From positions 9,612,501 to 9,676,500 of the forward strand of contig AP031353.1 in assembly GCA_037833965.1 (NCBI GenBank): a stretch of 64,000 nucleotides of DNA, read 5' to 3'. Every line of letters begins with the position of its first letter. Position 1 is the stretch's first letter. Made by a program: the position numbers and the translations under genes. Below, piece by piece: positions 1 to 13,319 of this stretch. Under the pieces are notes generated by a model. That model made no database searches. It had not been told where the DNA came from and saw only the letters and a program-made list of their open reading frames with translations. The stretch is from Marchantia polymorpha subsp. ruderalis. Taxonomy: Eukaryota; Streptophyta; Marchantiopsida; Marchantiales; Marchantiaceae.

Positions 1-1
1 C

Positions 2-3000
2 GAGTCTGTGGACACGAGACAGCAGAGCGGTAGCAACTCGCAGCTTGGGTCTCCTCAAAACGATAGCCACCTCCAACCAACATCAACCTCTAGGCCTCCC
101 AGTCGATTGGGAAGAGCTAATCTTACTCCTCAAGACACTACCTTACCTGCAGTTATGGGGACGGGGACCAATTCTTCAGCTGCATCTCATTGGCAGACCC
201 ATGGCAGCACTTTTACTACTTCCAGTGCTTCTGCTAGTGATTTAGTGCCAAGTTGGTCTCGAGGACCGACTCGAAACGAGCCGGAGCTGCTAAATTTACG
301 TGGAGAATCGAACAGCGGGACAGCTGCCGAGGCTCCATCAACGTGGTCTCGTGGTACAGTATTACCTGGTCGGAAGGAAGTAGACCAACTAAATTTGGGG
401 GCGGATACTAGTGTCGCTGGCAATGATGCTTTACCTGCGTGGTCAAGGGGCCAAATGACTTCTTCTCGTAAGGATGACATTAATCTAGGTGGGGAAACCG
501 TGAGTGCTGCAAGTGAGGTTCATCCGACTTGGACTCGTGGTCAAAGTACCCCTACACGGAAGGATATAGAGCAACTCAACCTTGGAGGAGACTCGCCACG
601 TTCTGACAACGAGGTTTTGCCTTCTTGGTCACGGGGGCAAAGCGTGAACAGTCGCAAGGACTCAGAGCAGCTCAATCTCGGTGGAGATACCAGTAGCGGT
701 GCGAATGAGGCAGCACCTACATGGTCGAGAGCGCAGGTTCCAGCTGGACGTCAAGAGTTAGAGCAACTCAACTTGGGTGCAGAGTCGAATACCGTCAGCG
801 TGGAGGCGGTTACTACTTGGTCTCGAGGGCACAACACTTCGCGGAAAGACACTGATCAAATCAACCTTGGGGAGGATACGAACACAACCGTCAGTTCCAT
901 ACAAAAGGTGCTCCTCAGGAACATCTTATAGTTCGTATTACCTCTACTTCAAAACGCGACTCATCGCTTTCTATGAAGTTTTTCAATTGTTCGCTGCATT
1001 TACAAATACGTGGGGATTTATGTGAATGGTCTGCAGGATTTATTAACAACCAGGCAGGAAGCCGATAAAAGGTCTCAAGAAGAAATGAGTTTTCTGGACG
1101 CTGCCACTGCAAGGGATTCGAACCCTATTCCTTCTCCTGCCCCTTCTCCTGATAGAAACATGTTCCCACCTAAGCAGAAGAGCCTAGTCAAAATCTCTCC
1201 TCTATCACGGTAATTTATCTTGCCTAGCAATAATTTCCTAGTCGGAATGTTGTTCCCTGTCGATGCTCACAACCCTTATCCTTTCCTTTTCTTAACGATT
1301 GTGTTCTTCCCATTTCTCATCCCTCTTCCATTGTTTTTTTTACGCGTCATTGTTCAAATGGAGTAAGATCAATTTCGACTGCGAATTTGTTCTCTTCTTT
1401 GACGAGCTCCACATCTCTTAGTGTCTAACGGTGATATCTTTAGAAGATTATGGATGGTTCAGATGTCATGTTTATTTTCCCGGTTCAAGATTTTGTGTAT
1501 ATATCCTTTTGTCTGTAAGCATACTTTGAACCGAATGCTTACCGTCCTTTGAATTAGACTTTGGTTGTTTCGTTGTAGCCGAGAATTGAGCTTTTCACAT
1601 ATAGTTTTAGTCAACTACACCTCGAAAGAAAGTTATCTTGCTTTGTTTTCGTCACGTTGTAATAGAATTTTAAGTCCAAACATGTCTCTATAGCGCTTGT
1701 GTGTCGTTCACCTAGTCATAATTGGCTTGACGTTTTGTACACAGGAATACTCTCGAGCTTCTTAGTAAGCCCGAGGAACCAGATGAAAGCACTTCCATGA
1801 ACGACGATGACGAAGAAGACGAAGATATGGATCATGAGGATAGTGGAGCCAACGCTTCAAGTATTTCGTTGGCTCATTTGCGACGAAATCAAGCATCTGG
1901 TCCATTATCACCTCAAGGGTTTGGGTTGCGTCTGGCCCCTCCATCTCATTTGACGCAAAACTCCCAGACAGGAGGTCTCTCTAGAGCCGGGAGCTCGCCA
2001 TTTAACCAAGGACTGGATGTAACGCGGCCTGCAGCACCACCAAGCAAGGAGCAGCAATCGCCTTCCACGGTAGTCGCTGATCAGACCCATCGGTCAAATT
2101 CAAACGCGATGGGAATGACTGTGTCTTCTGAAGCCGTAACTTCAGCTCAAAAACCAGCCACAACCACTGCAACTGCATCCAGCAGTGGTGCCCTCTTTGA
2201 TTCGTCGTTCTATCGAAGCAATGATCAACAGTCAGCTGACGCATTAAACCGTTCTTCGGATCACTTGGAAGGAACAGCGAGCCAGCCTTCAGCAGCAGCT
2301 GGTGCAAGCGTGAAGCCCGTTGCTGGTCGATCTTTCCTTGGGACAGCCCGTGGGGCAGAAACTCGCCAGTCTAGTGCTAGTATGATCAGTAATTTGTCTC
2401 AAGTTGTGGATGCGTCAAGCAGTAGAGCCGCGGAAGAAGTGCACGCCCCTAGTAGTTCATTTAGCTCGACTCCAACAAATGCACAAAGTCATTTCACCAG
2501 TGGTACTCCACAGAAGGGGCAACAATTCACAGCTAATCCGCCAGGATCGCAGTCTAGTCCACCGCAGACGGCTGCCTTCTCGAAATTGCTGTCGTCTTTC
2601 AAGGATTCTTTGGCTGGGCAGGGCAAGCAAGCACCTGGACAACAACAGCAGCAACAACCATCGCAGCAACAACCATCGCAGGAGAAAGGTAGTGCAGAAA
2701 GGGGTGTGGTAGGAATGCTTGAAGCATTTCGTCAGTCTCATGCCGCAGGCAAACTTCTTAATGGCATGCAGTCTTCACAGTGGGATCCATCTCAGATGTC
2801 TGCTTCCATGAAACAGGAGGTTATCAAGAGATTAGCCGCAGCTCATACCCAAGTCCAGAACAAGGTAAGTCAGCCTCCTCATATGCAGATGACTGCCAGT
2901 CAGGCTGGCCAAGTAACTACTGCTAGTAATTCAGGTCAAGCTCTCTCTTCTGCACAACCTGTTCCGGGGCATCCAGGGTCAGGTGGTCAGACTAATTCGG

Positions 3001-6000
3001 CCCAAACATACCACCAGGGATCGATTCACTCGGTTGAAGGAGGTAGCGCGGGCCAGGTTTATCATGGGCAAGTGCAAGGCCAGGTTCAGGTTCTTGGAGT
3101 GAAAGGATCATCTTCTGGGCAAAGTCATGCGCAGGGTCTAAATCTTTCAGGCCACACGGGGACCACAGAGCAACCTCAGGCAGGGCAAAAACACGTCCAA
3201 AGTTTTGGAGCGGGCGGACATATGAGCAATGTTGCCGGCCAATTGCACCCTCAGATGGCTAGTCAGGGCCTTGGTTCGTCAAGTGTGCAGATGATGTCAG
3301 GGCAGACACCTGCTTCCGGCCCCACCCAAGCTCTCCCTGGGCCAATGACTCCAGGGCAAACGATGTCAGGTCAAGTTGTTACTCCAGCGATGGCAAGTAA
3401 GCAAAATAAGGCACGCCAGCGTAGTAAATTTCTGTCAAAGTCAGGAGCAGGACCAGAATTCGAGCAGGGCAATATGCAGGAGTCTGACAGAATGTTCTTG
3501 TCGCAGCAGCCTTCGGTTCCATCAGCCGGACAAGCTGCATTGTTTCAATCTCAGCAAGCAGCTCGAGTCCAGAATAACCCCGTGCAGTCAACTTTTGGTC
3601 ATGCTATGTCTCAAAAAGAAGGTTCGACGCGGTCTCAGGCTTCTCAGGAAGAGGTTCTTGCACCTGCAGAAGGTTTCAGCACACCTGCAGCTGCAGGAGA
3701 GGTTATGGTAGCTAAGGACGTCAGCACCCTTAGTAGCCAATTGTTCACTGAGAACGACAAATCTGCCATTTCCGAGGACGTTAATGGAAGTTCCAGCTTG
3801 CATTCTCGTAGCAGTCTAGACCAATTTGGATCTCGGCATGATAATCAAGGCAGTTCACTGCAGGCCGGAGCGCGAAAGGATAATCATAGCAATGTAGCGC
3901 AACATCCTGGCCGGCAAGAGAACCAAGGTAGTCTACAGCAACAGGCCTCGAGGCAGGAGGCAAAGAGCAATTCACAGCAACATGGAGTCAGACAAGATCA
4001 CCAAAGCAGTCTGCAGCAACAAGGAGTCAGGCAAGACAGTCAAGGCAGCCTACAGCAACACGGAGTTAGGCAAGAAAACCAAGGCAGCCTACAACAGCAA
4101 ACTGTGAGGCAAGATAGTCAAGGCAGCCTCCAGCAGCATGGAATCAGGCAAGATAACCAAGGCAACTTTCAACAAAGCGTGAGGCAAGAAAATCATGGGA
4201 ACTTACAACAACTGCAGGGGATTAGGCAAGAGAATCAAGGTAGCATACAGCAGCATGTAGCTCGGCAAGACAGTCAAGGCAATGCTCAACAACTTGGAAT
4301 CCGGCAAGATAACCATGGAAGTGTGCAACAGCAGTGGCAAAATCTGCAGTCGGTAGATCCTTCTATGTTGTCTGATTATCATTTCCAAAGGCTACTTGAG
4401 TCACAGCCGAGCATATGTGCTGCCCTCAATCAGTACAAGTCAGATCCTCGACTCTACCAGCTCGCTATATCACAACTTCGAGCGTCACTTGGCCATCAAC
4501 ACATGTCGAGGCAGATGGGTCAATTCCAGCAGCAGGGAAGAGATGAATCAGGATTAGCTGCCACCATGGGCAAGCCTTCCTCAGAGAATTCAGCTTCTGC
4601 TACGGTTGCTCAGGCAGCTCAATTACAGGCTGCTCAAATGCAGGCAGTTCAGGCAGCACAACTCCAAGCCGTGCAGGCCCAGGTTGCACACGCTGCTCAA
4701 GTCCAGGCAGCGCAGGCGGCTCAAGTTCATGCAGCGCAAGCGGCTCAAGCACAGGCTGCCCAGGCTGCCCAAGTGGCTCACGTAGCGCAAGCTGTCCAAG
4801 CTGCACAGGCTGCTCAGGTCGTACAAGCAGCGAAAGCTGTTCAGGCAGCCCAGGCCGTACAGGCAGCTCAGGCCGCACAAGCAGCTCAATCTGGCCAGCT
4901 TGTCCAAGCCGCGCAAGCAGCCCAAGCTGCCCAAGCCGTACAAGCTGCGCAAGCGGCTCAGGCTGCAATCATTAACAAGAACGCCAATACTGCTGCTCGA
5001 CTACATTTTTTGAGTCAGCTTGCCCAGAGGGGCCACAGTGCCAACGGTCTCGCTCAGTGGTACTCTGGGATGGCTGGACGACCTGGGGGTCCTGCTGCTC
5101 TTTATGCATCAAGGATGGGAGATGGTAAGGGTCCAGGTGCCGCGACACTTGGTGTTCCAGTAGGTGCGGTGAACGAAAGGCCAGGAGTGGATCAGTTGGG
5201 TGTAAACAGGTATTACCAAAATGCAGGCGTAACACCCCCTCCTGCAAAGAAACGGAAGAAGGAGTATCCAACATTAATTCCCTGGCGTGAAGCTGTTTCT
5301 CAAGCAGCCGGTTACGTTTCTACCCCAAGGTGCGAAATCACTACGTCTAGCTTGAATGTTGTTTTTAGTTTCAAACTTTGGTTCTTGACACCTCATTCGC
5401 AGTGCAATATTAGTCCATACAGAGTTCAAATTTTTTTCGAGGAATATACTCTCAGAGGACAGGATTTGTTGACTGACTGTCTTCTATTTTTGATTTATTG
5501 ATTGATTGACTATAATTGTTCGGTTGCTATACAACAGTGGTGCTGAGCTGGAGTGGGCAGCTGCAACAAACCGGATTCCCGACAAGGTGAGCTCTTCAGG
5601 GAGTTCAGTTGGAACAATCTGCTTGAACTGATATAATTAGACTGGTTAATCTAATCTTTCTTAAGAAACAGCTTATGCCAACCAACACTGTGGTAGGAGA
5701 TTCCAAAAGATGGTAATCGCAGACGGTGGTTTTTGGAGGGCATGGACATATTGCTGGTCGTCATCGGATATATGTATTGTATAGAATGCGTCAGCTGAAT
5801 TTCATTTTAGGTTTCGATTTTGCATTGACTTCGATCTATTAGCCTTGGTTTGGTTAAGATGTCAGGGAGTGTGGGTTCCGCATTTTCAAACCCATATCTG
5901 AGAAGACGCAGCATGTGAGATGTTTGTTTCGCATCTTCCGAGAGCGGGAGTAGAAACCTTATCACTTGTTGGTTATTAAAATACGGGGGCTTTGCAATGT

Positions 6001-8147
6001 TTTTTTCTCTACACATACGGAAGGCCACGGTACTATATCTCAGCAGGGCGCGGATATACTTCGCGCCTTGGTGACGTATAGTACCGTGGCCCTGAAAATA
6101 TAAAAACCCTCAAATTTCTTTTAGTACAGTGACAACCTTTGATGCAATGTATGTGTTACAATAAACTCATAGCGAAGAGTCAGCACAGAGTAGAATCAAT
6201 GGTTTAGTCAAGTTGGTGTGACTCATTATCCAAAGATTGAACTTCATTATTGGTACGCGTTAAGTGGTAAAGTGCTCTAGGGTCGTTTGTAGTGAATTGT
6301 GTTCTGTAATTTAACTTTTCCTTTGCCACTGGTCGTACGATAGTTGGATCTATTCTTGTGATAGCTGGATGTAATCGAATCTGGTGAAGAGCTTGAAATA
6401 GTTTCCATCTTGTTCCGTTTAAAAAAATTGCATTATCTTCTTTGGTGCTTGTCTGCTTGTTATTCTGAAGTGAGGCGTCAACGAATCTGGGATATGTAGA
6501 GCTTTATTAATCAACCTCTTGAGCAATGCTGCAACGAAAGGTCCTTCTAGTTTAGATGGTGTCAGTTCCACGAGAATAAATTGGCCCTTAATGTGTAAGA
6601 CGCTAAAGTGGCCCTGTTGACTTTTCAGGATCCTTATGAAGAGGTCGTTGATATGAGCGACACACGATCAGTAGTTTTGACACGGGCTAAAAGAAGGCTC
6701 AGGCTGACTACTCATTTGATGCAACAAATCATACCTCCGGTGGCAGCCATTCAAATGCAAGGGAAATCAGTCGAAGATCGTATCGGTGCTACTTATACAT
6801 TAGCGAAGTTGTCGTTGGCAGAAGCATGCCGGATAGCATCAATTGCCCGCCGCATAAAGGAAGTAGCTGCCGCAAGAGATGCTGAAGAAAGTAGGATTGA
6901 GAAGGAAAGAGAATTGTGAGTCACAACCTTCCGCAGTTTCACTCCTATTGTACTGGGTGACAATTTTCTTAGACATGTTTTGTTTAATGTCTCCAGAGAA
7001 GAACTGCTTGATATGCTGTTTATAAGTAAAGTAATCCAATATGTTCTATGTTTGTTTCTTGGATATATTTTCTGGACTCCATAAGTAATTCATGTAAATT
7101 GTCATTTCTATCTTCCATTTGTTTTGCACTCTCCATTAGGTAGTATTAGTGAGCACTGTGATCGGATTGGCGTAGTTTAGAAGTCACAACTTGGTAATAA
7201 AGTAATAGTCGGTATTGTCTTTGGGCAGGGCCTTGAAGGATCAGGACAAGACCAGTGAAAATCATGTGGGAGTATCTTTGCCTATGAACCTTGCCGACAG
7301 GTTCAAGCTGCGGATGAAACATTTAGAAGGAGATTTGCAAAGGTAAGCAGAGTCTGTTTGCTGTAAGATACATGCTCCAGGTTGAACCTTGCAGAAAATG
7401 TTAGATTCAAAAGGTAGCTTGAAGTAAAACTGTACAAGAGTTTTGTCGCCTTTACCTAACAGGAATACTAATGTCGTGGACTTTGTAAAGATGTATGCTT
7501 GAGCAGGAAGAAATATTTCTGTCGTGATACTGTCTGCTGTGTTAATCATATGAGTGTTGTATCAGTTTTGGCTCGATGGTCTATCCATCGAGCCATATCA
7601 CTATACACCCTCGTTGCTTTGTGTACGGCATACCTTAAACTCTAGAAACGTAATAAGACATTCCTAGGATTTCTACGGGTGCTTACAGAGTCTGTTGATG
7701 TAAATAGAGATTATTTCACTTCTCACCTGCATTGCACGCAAGTCGTCTAGGAGTAGAAAAATATCTCATTAGTCAAGAGAAGACCTCTACGTTATGTGGT
7801 GCGCAGTCCGTAATTGATCCTCCTCATTATCTAGCGGATTCTAGTCATCTCTAGCGCAGTTATCGCCCTCTCGAACTTGATTCTTAGTACCTGGTTACTT
7901 TAGATGGAGTTCATTCAGCTTTGGTGACTATGTGTGCAGGCTGGAGACTTCCCCCTCGGCTATGGAGCTCATGAAGGAGATGCACGAAATTGACAGATTA
8001 GGCCTTGTCAATAGGTTGGCAGTTCATCAAACTTCTCTCTATTCTCTTTCTGAATCCCCTAACAGCAGGGGTGTTCCCCAGAAATACGTCACTACTGTGC
8101 AGATGCCCAGTAAACTACCTGAAGGGCTCTTGTGTATATCTTTGTGA
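2..8147 (+). CDS. Large Gln-rich nuclear protein, dentin sialophosphoprotein-like family (5' partial, 7 exons)
   Basis: The gene is open at the left edge, so the true start lies outside. Seven exons join in frame: 2-907, 1037-1209, 1745-5329, 5538-5586, 6629-6915, 7229-7342 and 7940-8147, each with GT/AG borders and matching phases (0, 2, 2, 0, 2, 2), giving about 1773 residues and a TGA stop. Residues about 80-300 hold seven WSRG/QLNLGG repeats. The middle is Ser/Gln-rich with RQDxQGSLQQ repeats (about 1055-1230) and an Ala-Gln tract (about 1315-1435). A basic PPAKKRKK signal near residue 1530 suggests nuclear location. The conserved C-terminal part includes WREAVSQAAG, LEWAAATNRIPDK and LRLTTHLMQQIIPP. 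This resembles, from memory, the Arabidopsis dentin sialophosphoprotein-related group (AT5G07940 kin), plant proteins of poorly known, probably chromatin-linked function. Function is inference. The last exon could instead be spliced after residue VN (donor-like AATAG/GTTGGC near 8014). Confidence 0.8.
241..895 (+). repeat. Seven coding tandem repeats, WSRG...RKD..QLNLGG type
   Basis: Seven units of about 25-30 residues follow the pattern P-x-W-[ST]-R-G ... R-K-[DE] ... Q-L-N-L-G-[GA]-[DE]. They lie in the first visible exon. Unit ends are variable and Ser/Thr/Asn-rich, while the Trp, Arg and LNLG positions are kept, so the units are old and under constraint rather than freshly amplified. The last unit (TTWSRGHNTSRKDTDQINLG) ends just before the exon 1 donor at 908. 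I do not recognise the motif from a named domain family. Confidence 0.85.
3830..4970 (+). repeat. Coding low-complexity tracts: RQDxQGSLQQ repeats, then Ala-Gln repeats
   Basis: Between about 3830 and 4345 some thirteen units of 12-15 residues follow RQ[DE][NS][QH]G[SN][LV]QQ. Between about 4600 and 4970 the frame is almost wholly Ala and Gln (AAQAAQ, AQAVQAAQ). Codons vary within the tract (GCT, GCA, GCC, GCG; CAA, CAG), so this is not a recent microsatellite expansion. Such tracts are common in transcription and chromatin regulators and may mediate condensate-type contacts; that role is inference. A short CAA/CAG run also occurs near 2638-2685. Confidence 0.85.
6023..6091. repeat. 69-nt intronic foldback with 15-bp perfect outer arms
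   Basis: This sits in intron 4 of the left-hand gene. The outer arms 6023-6037 (GGCCACGGTACTATA) and 6077-6091 are exact reverse complements. An inner GC-rich stem, GGCGCG at 6047-6052 with CGCGCC at 6062-6067, continues the fold. It could be a very small palindromic MITE, a structured intronic RNA or a template-switch product. No repeat partner was recognised elsewhere in the window. Confidence 0.8.
7569..7595. repeat. Short perfect hairpin, 11-bp arms and 5-nt loop (intron 6)
   Basis: Arm 7569-7579 (TGGCTCGATGG) pairs exactly with 7585-7595 across the loop TCTAT. It lies inside the 597-bp intron between the exons ending at 7342 and starting at 7940. The form is the same as the PRP4 intron hairpins near 22530-22606. 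Confidence 0.85.
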
Positions 8148-9480
8148 GCGGAATGTACCATAGATTACGAGTCTTGTAGATTATCTCATTACCTCAATTT
8201 TAGATTGAAGGGAGGGATGCCTAAGATTTTGCAGCCCAAATTATTGCTAGCATTGATAACTGCTCTCGATACCATATTTGGTGATATGCTTCCAAAAAAC
8301 ATGGGAAGGTTTTACACAAGAAATATATCTATGAGAGTTGGTAAGAACCCAGCCCTTTTTGGCTTGGAAACCTGTTTGTTGCAACGCTTGCAATCAACGT
8401 CATTCGAATACGTTTGGGCTAGGGTGACACCCAATTTGAATGCGAATCATGAATGCTGAGTATGTAGCAAAGCCATGTTAGGAGGTTGTTTTGGAACTTG
8501 GCGTTTTCATGAATGTACTAATTTTCACGCTAAGATTACTTTTGAGCTAGCAATGAGGAAGAATATGTTCTTGATGGTATATCTTAACGTGAAAGCAAAT
8601 ACACAAGAGAAATACTTGATGGGACCCATCACTTTCAGAGATGGAAGAAACCCGAGTTTTATGGAAAATAATTTCAGGTTAATTAAGAAAACCTGATTTC
8701 AACAATGGCTTCAATCAATTGTATCAAACTACTAAAGGGTTTACATTGGGAATTTATTCGAGTTTTATGTTCGGAGCGATGTTCAGAATTGTTGGCATAC
8801 AGAGACGGCCAAGAAGCTACGTTCCGCTTCCTTAGAGATTGACATTCAATTCCATTAGATGCCTTGTACAAGGTAGGATATGAACCTCAGACCTATGATC
8901 TGCAACGCACCTCAAATTGCACCAGGCCCATGCCCTCGGATTCTGCGCTGGTGGGACCCATTTCCGGAGGGGACAGAACCGAGACCCGACCCATACCCGA
9001 CTTGGATCCCAAGAGATTGGAAAAAAGTCCATAGGTGTTTTATTTTGCTGGTGGAGTTGTTTTTAGGTTGCTGTTGAGACAGCAGCATTCAGCGCAAGAA
9101 CATGAGGTCCAACGCAAGGAAGGACGGGTTGCACTTCTTGTTCGTGGTGTTGCTTGCGGCCTAGAAGTTGTTCTCATATTTCCCGCCCTACGTTGGGCTA
9201 GATAGGGAATTTGTTATGATTGATCTTCCATCAAAAGAAAATTTCGCATTTGGTTAAGAATGTGATTACATCGTCGCTGCACTTCTGGCAAATGTAGTGG
9301 TGAGCTTTGTGATCAAAGCAAAATCATGCAGTATATTGTCGGTGGGATCTCCTCTTCGATGACCCTATCGCTTTCAGAACTGTATTCGGTGAGACAGTGA
9401 CACCCGCTTCTTATGGGGTTGCACGCTGTTGCTGTCGCCGGTGCAAGGGCGCATCATATAACCCTTCATCATGTTTTCTA
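8148..9480. other. 3' flank of the left-hand gene; no gene recognised
   Basis: This probably holds the 3' UTR and flank. Open frames at 8205-8459 and 8475-8696 reach only 84 and 73 codons, have no recognised motif and no clear splice partners. A locally GC-richer patch (about 8880-9030) has a Pro-rich frame on both strands, which is typical of chance open reading in GC-rich DNA. Confidence 0.5.
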
Positions 9481-12400
9481 TATTTTTTTTTGCCGAGGTC
9501 GATATCAACATTTATCTTATAATTTCAAACAGTATTAAGGAAAAAAGAGCTTCTCAATAATGCGCTGGATCTATGGCAGCTAGCAAGAAAAATATCTCAC
9601 ACGAATACGACAATTTCAAAATTTCTCTCAACAAATAACTCTTTACATGAAGAAAACTACAATTATAAAAATCCAAAAATTTTGATATATTTTTCTTATT
9701 TTGTATAGCCTGAACCTCAAAACAACATAATTTTCTCTCTAGACATGATCTCTTAATTAAATTTAGGTTGATAGATATGTTATGTTACAATACACATTTT
9801 TTAAAATTTTCAAAATCTAACTCCAAATAAACAAAAATTAATTTACTCTGTACAAATTTTTCCAAAAGTAAACTTTTAGTACTCGTGAAAATCCCATTAA
9901 CTTCCAACACTCATAAAATTCTATTTACATTTGATCTTGACTTAAAGCAAAAACTGAAACATACTTCATCTTTCACTCTACAATTAGTAATAAATTTTGA
10001 GAATGCTTTGAAAAGATATTTTTCGGTTCCTATGATCATTTTTCTCTTGATCAAATTGTCTAGAAAAAACACCTTTCCGTGCTATCCACTCCTATCGTGC
10101 CCATCAAATTCTGCAATATTCAATGTCAATTCGACTAGAAGAACAAAGAATTCTTGAAAGCCTAAACAATTAACGCGCAAAATCCTAAATATCTCAAAAT
10201 TTTTTGAGACTTTAACCTGCGAAACTCAAAGTTGGATCTGAGCAGAGTGACCCGCCGACTCTTTACTGTATAACTTTTCAAGAAAACTTTTAAAAGTAAA
10301 AAGTAATATATGTGTAGTACAACACGTAGTACGAGTTTTATTTCATGTATTATAACTTGAAAATATGGAAGACATTCAACTCTAGTACAAGTTTGTAGTA
10401 CCACCTGGAAGTACCTTGTACATTCAACTCTAGTTACAAATAACACACATAACATCCGCAATATTTATGGTTTTTCTCCTTTACTTAATCTCACACAAAA
10501 TACTAACAATTGTAGTCTCAAGCCTCAAATAAATTCCATGTCAGTGGATACGATTTGTGTCTCGGATATGTATACCCAATGCAGGTATTTGACTCAAACA
10601 ATGACCTTTCATCGTGATTAATTCCAGAACTTTAGTACCTCAGGTTCAGAAGGATAAACCAATTTCATGCCAATAAATAATTACCGATGTTTAGAAAAAC
10701 CTTTCTGAATCTGTTTGCAAAAAACCTCATGGTGACAGCCCTGATGAATTTATCCGACAAGATCCACCCACATCACATCACGAGGCATCAAGTTCTAAAG
10801 AAAGTTGTTGTAACCATATGATGCTTGCTTTAGTGTCGGGGATTTATTTCGCCTATTGAACTATAGTTCTTAACAAAGTTGTTGTGACTATATGAAGTGG
10901 ATTATAGAGTGGAAGATTGTTCGAGAACTTTAGTTGGCGGTTATAATGTTGGGGGACACTAGCGGAAGTATCGCTTGGAAGTTCCAACTTGGTCGCAAGT
11001 TTTGCCAATGGAACATCAATTATAATTTTGTATAGGTGAGTGCAATTCTTAGAGTATGAGAACATTCTCCCGGATACTAATTATTCTAGACACTAACATG
11101 TAGTTTCTAGGGATTTTATTCAAATTAATTATCAAGAAGAGATTTGATAATGTGATATGGTTGTCTAATTTGTCTTTTCTAGTTCACCTTCCCATGTAGA
11201 GTAATCCTTTGATGTAACAAACATTTAGTCATTGAATGATTTTTTTAAACATATAATACCAATATCATGTACCAACCAAACAAATGAAACTAATCTACGA
11301 GTTGTTTTCAAAACATGATATTGCTCGACATATTTTGGCAACCAACAAATTTTTTCATCAATTTGCCTCACTTTATTTCATTTTTTGCAATACAGTTGAT
11401 GACTTAAGAGAAGGAAGTTTAAGAAGGTGACTGATGAAGTGTTGCTATTGTCGTCTATGCAATTTCTTAAACCTATGTTTATAATAATTACGGTCAAAAT
11501 TTTCCCAAGAATTATTACTCTTGTGTCAATATAGAGATGAATCTTAGTGGTGATTTCTTGCTCTTAGACTAATTCACTGACGCATACTATAAGTTGCTGT
11601 CTAAAATTGCATTTGTCAATGCTATTCTCAAGCTTCTTTCGGAATCCATTATAGCGCTAGTGAATTTGACTTTTGATAATTGTATTTTAGGAATGATGAT
11701 TCAATTCCACCAGTTATAGAGGCATATGTTAAAATGTATATGGGCTTCGAGTCACTCTTATGATGATGGATAAAACTAGTGTTATTAGTGTATCGACAGT
11801 TTAGTATTAACCCAAATGGGTCCAATTTTGAAAGTAGTTTGATATGCTGAGCACTTAGTTTTAAATCTTCTTCATCCAATTATCATCCCATTCGAGTGAT
11901 CTCATTGAAATTCAAGAAAATTACATAAGTGCTTAGCATTAGAAGTGCAATTAGAAAAGATGTTGCAACAATTTTTGGCCTCCACTCAGCTCCTGCTTGT
12001 TGCTCCTTTTTCCTTGCTGCCAATCCTCTAAACAACACTTTTTATGTTAGAAATAACCGTAGGTTGATATTAGAACCTGATGTTGTGCCGTTGGTGAAGT
12101 GCCATCGGGTTCAATGATATGTGATGGATCAAGTAAACTAGTTGTGTTAGAGTAAACTATTTGTGTTATGCAAGGTTTCCATAAAGTAATTTTTTTCCAA
12201 GTACATGGCAAATCAACGTGAAATAATGAAATAAATGCTAGATGTATAACTGCTTCTATATTACTTAAAGATACACATTCTATGAATCATATATATTGTA
12301 TCATTTGAGAAGCAATAAATTGAAAACTTACAAAGTTTTTGCCTCCAAACAAATGGAAATAATTATTTGATGTGATTCTTCCCGAACGCAAAACATTTGT

Positions 12401-12678
12401 GGAGATTTGAAACGATTCAATGTATTTGACTGTTTACTTTGGAAGTCCATTCATCCCATCGTCATCCATGTTCCCATACGAATTCTTGTAATGTGTGTGC
12501 GATTTCAAAAGTGATGTTCATTGTTGCTGTTCAACAGAATGATAGTTTTAGTCGAAAATTTTTGCAAGTATCATTATGTCAAGATGATAATTTTAATTTA
12601 CTGTAGTAACTTCCTAGTACTCTCTTGCAGTGTTGCATGAGCCAAGAGCATGGAATTTGTGAACATCACTTCTTGCAT
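9481..12678. other. AT-rich intergenic stretch, no gene recognised
   Basis: The sequence is clearly more AT-rich than the flanking genes and its frames stay under 100 codons. Near 10370-10440 a phrase around CATTCAACTCTAGT occurs twice about 50 bp apart. The texture is that of decayed repeats, but no terminal repeats, polymerase or transposase motifs were seen, so no family is assigned. Confidence 0.5.
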
Positions 12679-12936
12679 CTTGAGTTGTTTCTATGTTTCG
12701 ACACAAGCTTATGTTGTCGATTGTACTTTTTCGGATCTATCGTATCATAATCTGTTATTCAGTGCTTGAGTTGTCTCTATGTTTCAAGACAAGCGTATGT
12801 TGTCGATTGTACTTTTTCCGATCTATCGTGTCATACTCTATTATTCAGTGCTTGAGTTGTCTCTATGTTTCGACACAGGCGTATGTTGTCGATTGTACTT
12901 TTTCCGATCTATCGTATCATAATCTATTATTCAGTG
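12679..12936. repeat. Tandem repeat, 86 bp x 3
   Basis: Three consecutive units start at 12679, 12765 and 12851, each beginning CTTGAGTTGT and ending TTATTCAGTG, with only a few differences between units. Units 2 and 3 look closest to each other. The open frame across this array (12693-13004) exists because 86 x 3 happens to stay open and is not evidence of a gene. Confidence 0.95.
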
Positions 12937-13319
12937 CGAGAACTAACTTGACAAAAGTGAATGCTAGATCTGTGAGCAAAGCGGTTACAAGAACTCGCAG
13001 TTGACGATGGGTTGCAAGCCGTCCGATATCCTATTGGGTAAAGTGGCTCTTATGGGTCTCCACAAGTGTTTTGGATTCTGGAGGGATCCCATGAAGTGAT
13101 TTTATCATACAAATGTCAACCTAGTCACACTTGGGAGACTTTTGCATATTTTTCCATCCGTGCATATATCTCTCAGATTTCTCCCGTTTGTTCGTAAATT
13201 CATTTTTAAGTGATTAAGTCTAGAAAAAATTACTTGATGGGATGGGAATATCGCATTTTTCATTTGAATGATGAAATTCAAAATACTTGTTGAATCCAAC
13301 ACTATATATATAAAGTATC

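Noticed and set aside
1108-1124. T-arm-like palindrome GGGATTCGAACCC inside exon 2 of the left-hand gene
   Set aside because: It lies in a phase-consistent coding exon (ARDSNPIPS). No other tRNA arm pairs with it on either strand.
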